This document shows, one piece after another, positions 8,364 through 16,305 of a DNA stretch of 64,000 nt. The stretch comes from CAZMGB01 sp964565775 (lineage in GTDB: Bacteria > Chloroflexota > Dehalococcoidia > DSTF01 > JALHUB01): positions 1 through 64,000 of the forward strand of contig CAZMGB010000014.1 of assembly GCA_964565775.1 (NCBI GenBank). Reading direction: 5' to 3'. The position numbers were made by a program, and so were the translations under genes. The notes beneath the pieces were generated by a model. The model saw only the letters and a list, made by a program, of their open reading frames with translations, did no database searches and had not been told where the DNA came from. Numbering within the stretch: position 1 is the stretch's first letter; each line of letters begins with the position of its first letter.

Positions 8364-9881
8364 ATGCTGAACGACATCGACCGCCTGGGCCCGGAGCTAA
8401 CGCTGATGGCATCGGCGGGGCTGGTCATCATCTGGGATCTGGTGCTCAAGGAGAGCCCGCCTGCCGGGCGGGCAGGCCTGGCCCCCGTGAAGCGTGGGTC
8501 GCTTCTGGCGTACGCCGCTCTGGCCGGCATCGCCGGCTCCATCGTCTGGGCTGTCACCCTCATCATCCGCGGCCGCGAGGCGACCGCCTTCGACAACTCG
8601 CTGGTCGTCGACAACTTCAGCCTCTTCTTCAAGTTCCTCTTCCTGGGGATCGCCATTCTGGTGATCCTGGCGTCCATCGACTACTCGCCGAGGTTCGGGA
8701 GGCGGCAGGGTGAGTACTTCGCGCTCATCATGCTCGCGACTTCGGGCATGATGCTTCTCGCGGGCACACGCGACCTCATCGCCATCTTCATCGCCCTGGA
8801 GCTGACGGCGATATCGCAGTACGTGCTGGCGGCGCTCCTCAAGGACCGGCAGGGCAGCGAGGCCGGCCTCAAGTACCTCCTCCTGGGAGCGGTGAGCACC
8901 GCCGTCTTGCTGTACGGGATGGCCTTCCTCTTCGGGCTCTCCGGCACGACGAAGCTCATCGCCCCCGCCGGCGAACCCAGCATCGCCGCCGTCGTGGCGG
9001 AGGCCGACTCCGGCCTGAGGGCGGGCCTGGTGATGGCGATGGTCTTTATGGCCGCGGGCTTCGCCTTCAAGATGGCGGTGGTGCCCTTCCAGATGTGGGT
9101 GCCCGACGTGTACGAGGGCGCGCCGACGCCCGTCGTCGCCTTCCTCTCGGTGGCGAGCAAAGCGGCCGGCTTCGCGGTGCTCCTGCGCGTGTTCTACGAG
9201 GGGCTGAGCGCTCAGTTCGTCAGCAGCGACTGGGCGAACCTGTTCGCGGCGGTGGCTGCGGTCTCGATGACGGTAGGCAACATCGTCGCGCTGACGCAGA
9301 CGAACATCAAGAGACTGCTGGGCTACAGCTCCATCGCCCAGGCCGGCAACTTCATGGTGGGCGTGGCCGCTATCTCCGCCGCCGACGGCAACTTCACGCT
9401 GGGGGCGGGCGCCACCGTCTTTTTCCTGGCGACCTACGCCTTCACCAACCTCGGCGCCTTCTTCGCCATCCTTGCGATCTCCAACAAGATCGGGAGCGAC
9501 GACATCGCCGACTACGGTGGCATGGGTCGCCGCGCGCCTCTGCTGGCCCTGGCGCTGGCGTTCTGTCTGATCTCGCTCACCGGCATACCGCCCACGGCCG
9601 GATTCGTGGCGAAGATCTACGTCTTCAACGCCGCTGTCCACAGCGACCTGGTCTGGCTCGTGATCGTCGCCGTTCTCAACAGCGCCGTCGCTGCCTACTA
9701 TTATCTGCGGGTCGTGGGTCACATGTACGTCGCCCCTGCACCCAGCGAGGAGCGCATCCCCGCCTCCTGGCCCCTCGGATTCGCCCTCGGCGTGGCGACC
9801 CTCGGTGTGCTCGTGATGGGGGTCGTGCCCACGCCCCTCATCTCCGCCGCCGAGAGGGCCGTCAACGTCTTCGTCGCCTGA
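8364..9881 (+). CDS. nuoN: NADH-quinone oxidoreductase subunit N
   Basis: Third antiporter-like pump subunit (ND2-like). 505 residues. Conserved stretches are FIALELTAISQYVLAA, FKMAVVPFQMWVPDVYEGAP and IKRLLGYSSIAQAGNF. It is the last gene of the operon. Residues about 31-38 (ESPPAGRAG) are encoded by a palindromic segment, 8455-8478, that looks like a mini-element carried in frame in a loop between the first two helices. No convincing terminator is visible downstream. Confidence 0.95.
   Translation: MLNDIDRLGPELTLMASAGLVIIWDLVLKESPPAGRAGLAPVKRGSLLAYAALAGIAGSIVWAVTLIIRGREATAFDNSLVVDNFSLFFKFLFLGIAILVILASIDYSPRFGRRQGEYFALIMLATSGMMLLAGTRDLIAIFIALELTAISQYVLAALLKDRQGSEAGLKYLLLGAVSTAVLLYGMAFLFGLSGTTKLIAPAGEPSIAAVVAEADSGLRAGLVMAMVFMAAGFAFKMAVVPFQMWVPDVYEGAPTPVVAFLSVASKAAGFAVLLRVFYEGLSAQFVSSDWANLFAAVAAVSMTVGNIVALTQTNIKRLLGYSSIAQAGNFMVGVAAISAADGNFTLGAGATVFFLATYAFTNLGAFFAILAISNKIGSDDIADYGGMGRRAPLLALALAFCLISLTGIPPTAGFVAKIYVFNAAVHSDLVWLVIVAVLNSAVAAYYYLRVVGHMYVAPAPSEERIPASWPLGFALGVATLGVLVMGVVPTPLISAAERAVNVFVA
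8455..8478. repeat. Palindromic segment in frame inside nuoN
   Basis: Nested inverted repeats GCCTGCC/GGCAGGC and GCCCGCC/GGCGGGC occupy 8455-8478. They encode a Pro/Gly/Ala-rich loop in NuoN. Composition is typical of mobile palindromic repeats rather than of the surrounding membrane-helix codons. Confidence 0.45.
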
Positions 9882-10061
9882 GGACACTTCACCGGCGCCC
9901 TCTGCCCGCCAGGTTCCTCTCTCGTCCTTCGAGAGCGTGCCCGGCCGATGGTCGGCGGCGTGGCACTCGTTTACTAGGTCATCAAGGGTTTGGATTCGGT
10001 CTGAGGGTTCATGGTCTCAACCATTCAAGTTGCCACAGATTTGCTCTTGTCCGCCGGATGA

Positions 10062-10124
10062 CCCTCGCCCCTACCTGGCGGTCGCCCCTCTCCCGCGCCG
10101 CCGGAGAGGGGTTGGGGGTGAGGG
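10062..10124. repeat. 63-bp element, CCCTCGCCCC...GGGGTGAGGG ends
   Basis: Terminal inverted repeats with one mismatch (10062-10071 and 10115-10124) enclose a second pair, CCCCTCTCC and GGAGAGGGG. A sibling with the same ends and core lies at 46219-46280. The rest of the 318-base gap between nuoN and ybeY shows only the ybeY promoter. Confidence 0.65.
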
Positions 10125-10159
10125 CTACTCCCTGCGGCTTCGAGGAACCGGAATTCATC

Positions 10160-10188
10160 TTGGGAACCCCGCTCGACGGTGTTATGAT
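10160..10188 (+). promoter_or_regulatory. Promoter of ybeY
   Basis: TTGGGA at 10160-10165, 17-bp spacer, TATGAT at 10183-10188. The predicted start of transcription falls only a few bases before the ATG at 10200, so the message would be nearly leaderless. Confidence 0.6.
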
Positions 10189-10199
10189 GGTCGCGTCCC

Positions 10200-10718
10200 A
10201 TGCTGAGAGAGGGGATAGAGGTTGGCGTTCAGGTGGAAGCGCCCTGGCGGGAGGCGGTCGATGAGGCCGCCCTGCGGGAGCTGGCGGTGCGTGTACTGGC
10301 GTCCGAGGGGGTGGCGGCGCCGGTCGAGGCGAGCGTGGTGATAACGGACGACGAGACGGTGCGGGAGCTCAACCGCCGCTATCTCGGCCGGGACGAGCCC
10401 ACCGACGTCCTCTCGTTCCCGCTGGCGGAAGCGTCCACGCGGACGGAGGCGGCGGAGCCGTTCGTCGACCCGCCCGACGGCGTCAATCACCTGGGAGAGG
10501 TGATGATCTCCTACCCGACGGCGGAGGAGCAGGCCCGCGAGCAGGGGCACGGCGTCGATCGCGAGATCGCGCATCTCGTCGTCCATGGGCTGCTCCACCT
10601 CCTCGGCCACGACCACCAGGAGCCGGAGGAGGAGCGGCGGATGCGCTCGCTGGAGGAAGAGTTCCTCGCCGCGTCGGGTAACTCTGGCGGAGGGGAGGCG
10701 CGTCCGCGGCCGTCTTGA
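10200..10718 (+). CDS. ybeY: Endoribonuclease YbeY (rRNA maturation)
   Basis: Zinc-dependent endoribonuclease acting in 16S rRNA 3' end maturation and ribosome quality control. 172 residues, normal length. The metal-binding signature H-x3-H-x5-H is seen as HLVVHGLLHLLGHDH at about 125-139. An upstream VREDNR-like region (VRELNRRYLGRDEPTDVLSFP) is typical of the family. ATG 10200 starts just past the promoter with no Shine-Dalgarno, which suggests leaderless translation. It is followed by dnaX. Confidence 0.95.
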   Translation: MLREGIEVGVQVEAPWREAVDEAALRELAVRVLASEGVAAPVEASVVITDDETVRELNRRYLGRDEPTDVLSFPLAEASTRTEAAEPFVDPPDGVNHLGEVMISYPTAEEQAREQGHGVDREIAHLVVHGLLHLLGHDHQEPEEERRMRSLEEEFLAASGNSGGGEARPRPS

Positions 10719-10744
10719 GTTGCGCGAGCGGCAGCCCGTACTAT
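10715..10744 (+). promoter_or_regulatory. Possible promoter of dnaX
   Basis: TTGAGT at 10715-10720, 18-bp spacer, TACTAT at 10739-10744; the dnaX ATG is 22 bases further on. The match is fair only. Confidence 0.4.
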
Positions 10745-10765
10745 TAGGCCAAGGGTTCGTTTGGG

Positions 10766-12451
10766 ATGACCAGCGAAGTTCTCTACAGGAAGTGGCGGCC
10801 CCAGGCCTTCGCCGACGTGGCGGGCCAGGAGCCGATCATCCGCACGCTGATGAACGCCCTGGCGACGGGGAAGGTCGCCCACGCCTATCTCTTCACGGGG
10901 CCGCGGGGCACGGGCAAGACCAGCGTCGGCCGTCTTCTGGCGAAGGCCGTCGACTGCAGCGACCGCAAGGACGGGGAGCCGTGTAACGCCTGCGAGTCGT
11001 GCCGCGCCTTCGTCGAGGGTCGCGCTCTGGACCTCATCGAGCTCGACGCCGCCAGCAACCGGGGCATCGACGAGGTGCGCAGCCTGCGGGACAAGGTGGG
11101 GTTCGCGCCGGCCGTGGGCGCGTACAAGCTCTACCTTGTCGACGAGGTGCACATGCTCACGGAGCCCGCCTTCAACGCCCTGCTGAAGACGCTGGAGGAG
11201 CCGCCGCCGCACGTCATCTTCGTGCTCGCTACCACTGAGCCCCACAAGGTGCCGGCGACCATAATCTCCCGCTGTCAGCGCTTTGACTTCCGAAGAGTGC
11301 CGGTCGCGGCCATGGTCGGGCGGCTGGAGCGCATCTGCAAGGAGGAGCGCATCACCTGCCCCAAGACGGGTCTGGAGCTCATGGCCCGCATGGCTACAGG
11401 CAGCATGCGAGACGCCATCAACTCCCTGGAGCAGACCGTCGACTATCACGGACGCAAGCTGACGCTCGACTCGGTGCAGGCGGGGCTGGGCCTGGTGGGC
11501 GACGCCCGCAGCAACGAGCTCGCCCGACACGTCATGAAAGGCGATCTGGCCGCTGGCCTGGAGGTCATCGCCTCGGTGAAGGACGATGGCCTCGACTTGC
11601 GGCAGTTCCAGCGAGAGGCGATGAGCCACCTGCGCAACCTGATGCTTATCAAGGCAGGCGCTGAGGCCAGCCTGCACCTCAGCCGGGAGCAGATCGAGGA
11701 AGCGAAGGAGATCGCGGAGCCTGTGGAACCCGAGACCATCCTGAGGGCTCTGCGGGCCTTCGGGCAGGCGGACCTGCGCAGCGAGCCCCACTCCTCGTTG
11801 CCTCTGGAGCTTGCCCTGGCCGAGTGCGTGCTGGCGGCTCGCGGTGAGGAGAAGGCCGCGGCGCCGGCGACCGCACCGGCTGCGGACCGACCGGCCCCGC
11901 TGCCTGAGGCGCCCGCTCCCGCACCAAGGCGACCAGCGCCGGAGAAGCCCAGCCGGATCTCGGCGTGGGCGGCCTCGGACGAGGCGGAGCCTGTCCCTCA
12001 AGCTCGGGACAAGCCCGAAGCTGCGGAAGCTCCCGTTGCGCCCGTGGCCAGCGCGGAGACGCAGCCGGCTGCCGCGGCGGAGGAGACGCCGGAGGTGGCG
12101 GCCGTGCGCGCCAAGTGGGACCAGATATACAGCCTGACGCGCCAGCTCAGCTTCAAGGCGGGCGCGTTGCTCAACAGCGGCTGCGATATCGTCGGCGTTG
12201 AGGGGCAGGAGGTGGTGTTCGGTTTCCGGCACCAGACCCTTCTCGACAGGATGAACTCGGGCGACGGCGGCGACAACTTGCGGGCCCTGCGGGAGGCGGT
12301 GGAGCAGGTGCTGGGACAGGGCCACCAAGTACGGTGCGTCCTCGACCCGGAGGCGGGCGGCCGCCGTGGGCCGCCGCGTGCCTCGAAGGGCGGGCATCTG
12401 GTCGACGCGGCGCGCGAGATGGGTGCTCAGCTCGTCCCCGACAAGCCATGA
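10766..12451 (+). CDS. dnaX: DNA polymerase III gamma/tau subunit
   Basis: Clamp-loader ATPase of the replicative polymerase. 561 residues. Walker A GPRGTGKTS at 45-53, four-Cys zinc module (C64, C73, C76, C79), Walker B LVDEVHML, and a sensor region ending IISRCQRFDF. A long Ala/Pro-rich linker (about 355-445) precedes the C-terminal domain. That linker holds an inverted repeat (TGTCCC 11992-11997, GGGACA 12006-12011) that looks like a dispersed repeat read in frame. No obvious poly-A slippery site for a gamma form is seen. The stop lies eleven bases before ybaB. Confidence 0.95.
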   Translation: MTSEVLYRKWRPQAFADVAGQEPIIRTLMNALATGKVAHAYLFTGPRGTGKTSVGRLLAKAVDCSDRKDGEPCNACESCRAFVEGRALDLIELDAASNRGIDEVRSLRDKVGFAPAVGAYKLYLVDEVHMLTEPAFNALLKTLEEPPPHVIFVLATTEPHKVPATIISRCQRFDFRRVPVAAMVGRLERICKEERITCPKTGLELMARMATGSMRDAINSLEQTVDYHGRKLTLDSVQAGLGLVGDARSNELARHVMKGDLAAGLEVIASVKDDGLDLRQFQREAMSHLRNLMLIKAGAEASLHLSREQIEEAKEIAEPVEPETILRALRAFGQADLRSEPHSSLPLELALAECVLAARGEEKAAAPATAPAADRPAPLPEAPAPAPRRPAPEKPSRISAWAASDEAEPVPQARDKPEAAEAPVAPVASAETQPAAAAEETPEVAAVRAKWDQIYSLTRQLSFKAGALLNSGCDIVGVEGQEVVFGFRHQTLLDRMNSGDGGDNLRALREAVEQVLGQGHQVRCVLDPEAGGRRGPPRASKGGHLVDAAREMGAQLVPDKP

Positions 12452-12461
12452 GGAGCGGACC

Positions 12462-12770
12462 ATGAGTATGAGTCGAGGCCAGATGCGCCAGTTCCAGAAG
12501 ATGCAGGAGCGGCTGATGCGGGCGCAGGCGGAGATCGTCGCCAAGACCGTGGAAGCGTCGGTCGGCGGTGGGGCGGTGAAGGTCACCGTAAGCGGCGACA
12601 TGAAGGTCAAGTCCCTGGAGATATCGCCGGAAGTGGTCGACGCCGAGGACGTGGACATGCTGGAGGACCTGGTGACCGCCGCTGTTAACGAGGCGCTGGA
12701 GCAGATGCAGAAGTACCAGACCGAGCAGATGGCGGGCCTGACCGGCGGCCTCGGCTTTCCCACTCGATAG
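12462..12770 (+). CDS. ybaB: YbaB/EbfC nucleoid-associated protein
   Basis: Small dimeric DNA-binding protein, usually encoded between dnaX and recR, as here. 102 residues from ATG 12462 with GAGGAG seven bases upstream. The N-terminal MQERL helix, the central VEASVGGGAVKVTVSGD strand region and the C-terminal acidic helix with a Gly-rich tail fit the family. A longer frame from 12366 overlaps dnaX and is not favoured. Confidence 0.93.
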   Translation: MSMSRGQMRQFQKMQERLMRAQAEIVAKTVEASVGGGAVKVTVSGDMKVKSLEISPEVVDAEDVDMLEDLVTAAVNEALEQMQKYQTEQMAGLTGGLGFPTR

Positions 12771-12815
12771 CGCCCGCCTTGCGTATTCGGCGCCGTGGTA
12801 TGAGGTGAACAGACC

Positions 12816-13427
12816 TTGAACGAGGCTCAACCTTCGGCGGCCGCACCTGTCGCCCGGCTCATCGAGGAGTTCCATAAGCTGCCGGGCATCGGCCCCAAGA
12901 GCGCTCAGCGCCTCACCTACTACGTGCTGCGCGCCCCGCAGGAGGAGGCGCGCGCGCTGGCCGAAGCGATCCTCGAGGTGAAAGACAGGGTCATATTCTG
13001 CTCTATCTGCCAGAACCTCACCGACATTGACCCCTGCCGCATCTGCTCCGACGAGCAGCGGGACGGCGGCACGATCTGCGTCGTCGAGGAGCCGCTGGAC
13101 ATCCTCGCCCTCGAGAGGACGCGCAGCTACGGCGGCCTCTATCACGTGCTCCACGGCGTCATCTCGCCGGTGGACGGCGTGGGCCCCGATGACCTGAAAC
13201 TGAAGGAGCTCCTCGACCGGCTCAAGTCGGGCGACGTGCGCGAGGTGATCCTCGCCACGAACCCTAATCTGGAGGGCGAGGCCACCGCCATGTACGTGAG
13301 TCGGCTCATCGCCCCGCTGGGGATCAGGGTGACGCGTCTGGCGCGCGGCCTGCCCATGGGCGCCGACCTGGAGTACGCCGACAACGTGACGCTGGCCCGC
13401 GCCCTGGAGGGCCGGCAGGAGGTGTGA
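12816..13427 (+). CDS. recR: Recombination protein RecR
   Basis: Acts with RecF and RecO in loading RecA at gaps. 203 residues. Helix-hairpin-helix (LPGIGPKSAQRLTYYVL), zinc finger (C-S-I-C ... C-R-I-C), Toprim domain starting CVVEEPLDILALERT, and a C-terminal Walker-like end. TTG start at 12816 with TGAGGTGA eight bases upstream. It is followed by the DUF5678/retropepsin pair and then recO. Confidence 0.96.
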   Translation: MNEAQPSAAAPVARLIEEFHKLPGIGPKSAQRLTYYVLRAPQEEARALAEAILEVKDRVIFCSICQNLTDIDPCRICSDEQRDGGTICVVEEPLDILALERTRSYGGLYHVLHGVISPVDGVGPDDLKLKELLDRLKSGDVREVILATNPNLEGEATAMYVSRLIAPLGIRVTRLARGLPMGADLEYADNVTLARALEGRQEV

Positions 13428-13428
13428 C

Positions 13429-13734
13429 ATGCCGCGTAAGAGGAGCCGCCCGGAGGAGGTCAGGGAGACACGCGCTATCTACCGACCCAGGAGGAGCGCG
13501 AAACTGAAGGCCGGGCCGGCGGATTGGCGGTGGGTTGAAACAAACCGCGAGCATCTCCAACAGGAGTACGCGGGACAGTGGATCGCTGTGGCGGAGGAGC
13601 GAGTGGTGGGAGCAGGCGTTAATCTGGCTACCGCCCTCAGCCAGGCCAAGAAGAAGGGCGTCAGCGAACCGTTCGTTGCCGCCTTCAAGAAGGCACAATA
13701 CGCCGAGGCGGCTGAGGTGCCTCATTGGCTCTAA
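13429..13734 (+). CDS. DUF5678-like small protein
   Basis: 101 residues; the ATG follows the recR stop by one base. After a basic N-terminus (1-30), residues about 32-90 read as a DUF5678-type domain: WRWVETNREHLQQEYAGQW, then VAEERVVGAGVNLATALSQA. Members of this family are often encoded next to retropepsin-like proteins, and here the next gene is one, overlapping by ten bases. The function of the family is not established. Confidence 0.65.
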   Translation: MPRKRSRPEEVRETRAIYRPRRSAKLKAGPADWRWVETNREHLQQEYAGQWIAVAEERVVGAGVNLATALSQAKKKGVSEPFVAAFKKAQYAEAAEVPHWL

Positions 13735-14144
13735 ACCTCGAGTACGAGTTCGCGTATCGAGAAAAGCCTGTTATCCCGATTCGTCTCACCACTGGGGACG
13801 GCTCGATAACCACGGAAGCGCTTCTAGACACCGGCGCTGACATAAGCCTTTTCGATGCCGAGCTCGCCTTGCCCCTTCGTGTTCGCTTCTCCGAGCGGTG
13901 GGCCTACGACGTCATCGCTATAGGTGGCACCGTCCAGAGGATTCCGCGTTCGGAAGTCCACGTGTCCGTCCTCGGTGTGCGCGATGATCAAGCGCTGGTC
14001 GCACAGATATGGGTAGGTTTCGTGGCAGGTCTGGCCAAGACCGTCGGCAACCTGCTGGGTCGCAACTTTCTTGAGCACGTCGACCTAGGGTTGCACCATC
14101 ACGTGTTTCCTGCCCGACGGCGTGTCTATCTCGGTAGAGTCTAG
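13725..14144 (+). CDS. Retropepsin-like aspartic protease-fold protein
   Basis: 139 residues. The active-site-like triplet LLDTGADISLFD (Asp at 35) with a flanking beta pattern places it in the bacterial retropepsin-like fold, usually a homodimer. The second hallmark (a hydrophobic-hydrophobic-Gly turn) may be LLGRNFLEHVDL. TTG start at 13725, overlapping the DUF5678 gene by ten bases with GAGGTG upstream. The pair looks like a toxin-antitoxin-sized cassette set between recR and recO. Substrate unknown. Confidence 0.75.
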   Translation: MALNLEYEFAYREKPVIPIRLTTGDGSITTEALLDTGADISLFDAELALPLRVRFSERWAYDVIAIGGTVQRIPRSEVHVSVLGVRDDQALVAQIWVGFVAGLAKTVGNLLGRNFLEHVDLGLHHHVFPARRRVYLGRV

Positions 14145-14153
14145 GAAGCCATA

Positions 14154-14948
14154 GTGTCCCGGCCCCGAGTCTACAAGACGGCCGGCATCGTCCTCCGCCA
14201 GCGCAAGCTCGGCGAGGCGGACAAAGTCCTCACCATCTTCACGCCGAATCTGGGCAAGCTGGACGCCGTGGCGAAGGGCGTGCGCCGGCCCAAGAGCAAG
14301 CTGGCGGGTCACGTCGAGCCGCTGACCCACACCTCATTCCTGCTCGCTCAGGGCCGGACGCTGGACATCGTGACCCAGGCCCAGGCGATCGATGTCTTTC
14401 TTCCGCTGCGAGAGGACCTGGAGCGCACCGGCCGGGCGCTCTACGCCGCGGAGCTTGTCGACCGCTTCACGGCCGAGCGACAGGAGAGCTACCCTGTCTT
14501 CCGCCTCTTCCTCGAGACGCTGGGCCGCCTGGCCGCGAGGAAGGATCTGGATACCGTCCTCCGCTACTTCGAGATGCGCCTGCTCGACTACGCCGGCTTT
14601 CGACCTCAAGTGGACCGCTGCGTCGCCTGCGGCGCCGCCCTGGAGCCGACGACCAACTACTGGAGCGCCAGCGGCGGCGGCGTCATCTGCCCCGGGTGCG
14701 TCGCGCGCGAGCCGCTCGTGCGGCCGCTGTCGGTGAACGCCCTCAAGGTGCTGCGGCTCATGCAGGGTTCAGGCTTCGCGGAGGTGGCGAAGGTGGCGAT
14801 CCCGCAGTCGCTGGCGGCGGAGCTGGAGCGACACCTGCGGGAGTACCTGCGCTACGTGCTCGAACGTGACATCCGCTCGGCCGACTTCATCGATAGCCTG
14901 CGGCGGAGTCGGCGGCAGGCGACCGCTCCCGCGACGGAGCCGCCATAG
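14154..14948 (+). CDS. recO: DNA repair protein RecO
   Basis: Mediator that anneals and loads RecA with RecR. 264 residues, normal length. N-terminal OB fold (KTAGIVLRQRKLGEADKVLT), helical middle, and a zinc site made of C-V-A-C and C-P-G-C near 156-183. GTG start at 14154, nine bases after the preceding gene. About 190 bases of non-coding DNA with no clear signal follow. Confidence 0.95.
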   Translation: MSRPRVYKTAGIVLRQRKLGEADKVLTIFTPNLGKLDAVAKGVRRPKSKLAGHVEPLTHTSFLLAQGRTLDIVTQAQAIDVFLPLREDLERTGRALYAAELVDRFTAERQESYPVFRLFLETLGRLAARKDLDTVLRYFEMRLLDYAGFRPQVDRCVACGAALEPTTNYWSASGGGVICPGCVAREPLVRPLSVNALKVLRLMQGSGFAEVAKVAIPQSLAAELERHLREYLRYVLERDIRSADFIDSLRRSRRQATAPATEPP

Positions 14949-15138
14949 CGAGGAGCACTGGTAGGTCATGGTCGATGTATGAACTGGCCCGACCGGAACG
15001 CCGGAAGCAGAAAGCACGAACAGGAGCCCGTAGGCTCCTGTCCACCCGCCGTGGCTTCCGCGACGACGGGGTAGCTATTGAATATTATCGGGTGCCAGGC
15101 GAATTGTCAACACAGTTTTACCGATCTTCGGGGAAGCC

Positions 15139-15693
15139 ATGACAAGAGTGGGGGTCTTCATCGACGGACTCAACGTCAGATTTCGCCTCAAAGAATGTGG
15201 ATGGTGCGAATTCTACGACGTGGGCTATCTTGTGAGACGAGTCCTAGGCCCAAGGCAACTGCAAGCAGCCTTCTATTTCCACCCACAGCCCAACCAAGAA
15301 CACCTGGGCCCATCGAGATATTCGCAGGAGAGGGCATATCTGACCCGGGTGCAGAAGGACAATGTCGTGGCTGTGCCGGAAGGTGCATACATGGCGAAGC
15401 GGGAACGTCAAGTTGGGGAGAGGACGCTGGACTATTGGATCGAGAAGCAGACTGACGTACTGCTTGCAACCCACATGGTCTATTACGCGGCGACAGGCTT
15501 GATAGAAGTCGCGGTCGTCGTGAGTGCTGACGCTGATATCGCTCCGGCCATGCGCTGGTGCCGCCATCTAGAAGTACCCGTCGAGCTGATGAGATTCCGT
15601 GGTTCTACCCCTCGCCTCTATGAGCTTGAACGATATGCCACGCACTTTCGCCGGGCACGCCCTGCCTTTTTCAGGCCCTATGATCCGGATTAG
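15139..15693 (+). CDS. NYN-domain (LabA/DUF88-type) protein
   Basis: 184 residues. A PIN-like NYN ribonuclease fold is suggested by FIDGLNV with Asp 9, KQTDVLLATHMV with Asp 106, and VVSADADIAPAM with Asp 131 and Asp 133, matching the acidic metal site. Base composition is lower in GC than its neighbours, which hints at acquisition. It stands alone between recO and fmdB. NYN proteins cut RNA, but a substrate cannot be read from sequence. Confidence 0.8.
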   Translation: MTRVGVFIDGLNVRFRLKECGWCEFYDVGYLVRRVLGPRQLQAAFYFHPQPNQEHLGPSRYSQERAYLTRVQKDNVVAVPEGAYMAKRERQVGERTLDYWIEKQTDVLLATHMVYYAATGLIEVAVVVSADADIAPAMRWCRHLEVPVELMRFRGSTPRLYELERYATHFRRARPAFFRPYDPD

Positions 15694-15717
15694 GATGCTG
15701 CCCGCCAGTCTGTAACG

Positions 15718-15747
15718 TTGGTGGCCGCCGTCGATACGCGCTATAAT
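15718..15747 (+). promoter_or_regulatory. Promoter of the fmdB-type gene
   Basis: TTGGTG at 15718-15723, 18-bp spacer, perfect TATAAT at 15742-15747. The start codon lies 32 bases past the -10. Confidence 0.7.
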
Positions 15748-15779
15748 AGGCGACAGCCCCCAACGCGAGAGGTGTCGAG

Positions 15780-16178
15780 ATGCCCGTCTATGAGTTCTAC
15801 TGTCAGAGCTGCGATGGTATCTTCGAGGCCCTGCGCCCCATGCGCGAGGCCGCCGACCCCGTCCCCTGCCCCCTCTGCGACCGTGACGGCCAGCGCATCA
15901 TGCCCACGTCCTTCATGGCGTTCACCTTCCGCGACGGCTATCCGCGTCGAATACCGGACAAGGGGACGTACTGGCACCTGGGCAAGGAGGTCAAGTCGCC
16001 TGCCCGCGGCCCCGTCCGCATGAACGAGCACCCTGAGATCAACAAGCCGCAGCCCCCGAGGCGGAAGACAAAGGCGGAGCGGGAGGAGGCAAAGGAGAAG
16101 AAGATCCTCCAGCAGAAGGAGGACAAGCGGCGGCGCGATTCGGGGCTGCCTCCCATCCGTAGCCCGTTCGGCGTGTGA
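15780..16178 (+). CDS. FmdB-family zinc ribbon protein
   Basis: 132 residues. The N-terminal zinc ribbon MPVYEFYCQSCDGIFE ... C-P-L-C (two CxxC knuckles, residues about 8-37) is typical of FmdB-type putative regulators. The second half is highly charged (KAEREEAKEKK) and probably disordered or coiled. It has its own promoter and a strong terminator, so it is monocistronic. Function is unknown beyond zinc binding. Confidence 0.88.
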   Translation: MPVYEFYCQSCDGIFEALRPMREAADPVPCPLCDRDGQRIMPTSFMAFTFRDGYPRRIPDKGTYWHLGKEVKSPARGPVRMNEHPEINKPQPPRRKTKAEREEAKEKKILQQKEDKRRRDSGLPPIRSPFGV

Positions 16179-16196
16179 GGATACCTGCCAAAGGAT

Positions 16197-16232
16197 GGGC
16201 CCCGGCGTTAGCGTCGGGGCCCTCTTTCTTTC
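16197..16232 (+). terminator. Intrinsic terminator after the fmdB-type gene
   Basis: GGGCCCCGGCG (16197-16207) pairs with CGTCGGGGCCC (16212-16222) with one mismatch and a four-base loop, followed by TCTTTCTTT. Confidence 0.8.
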
Positions 16233-16305
16233 CCTCTTGGCCGGTGGGGTGTCTATTCCTTCTTGCGCGTCCACCCGTGAAAGGCGGACCCGCTGACCAC
16301 TGCCG

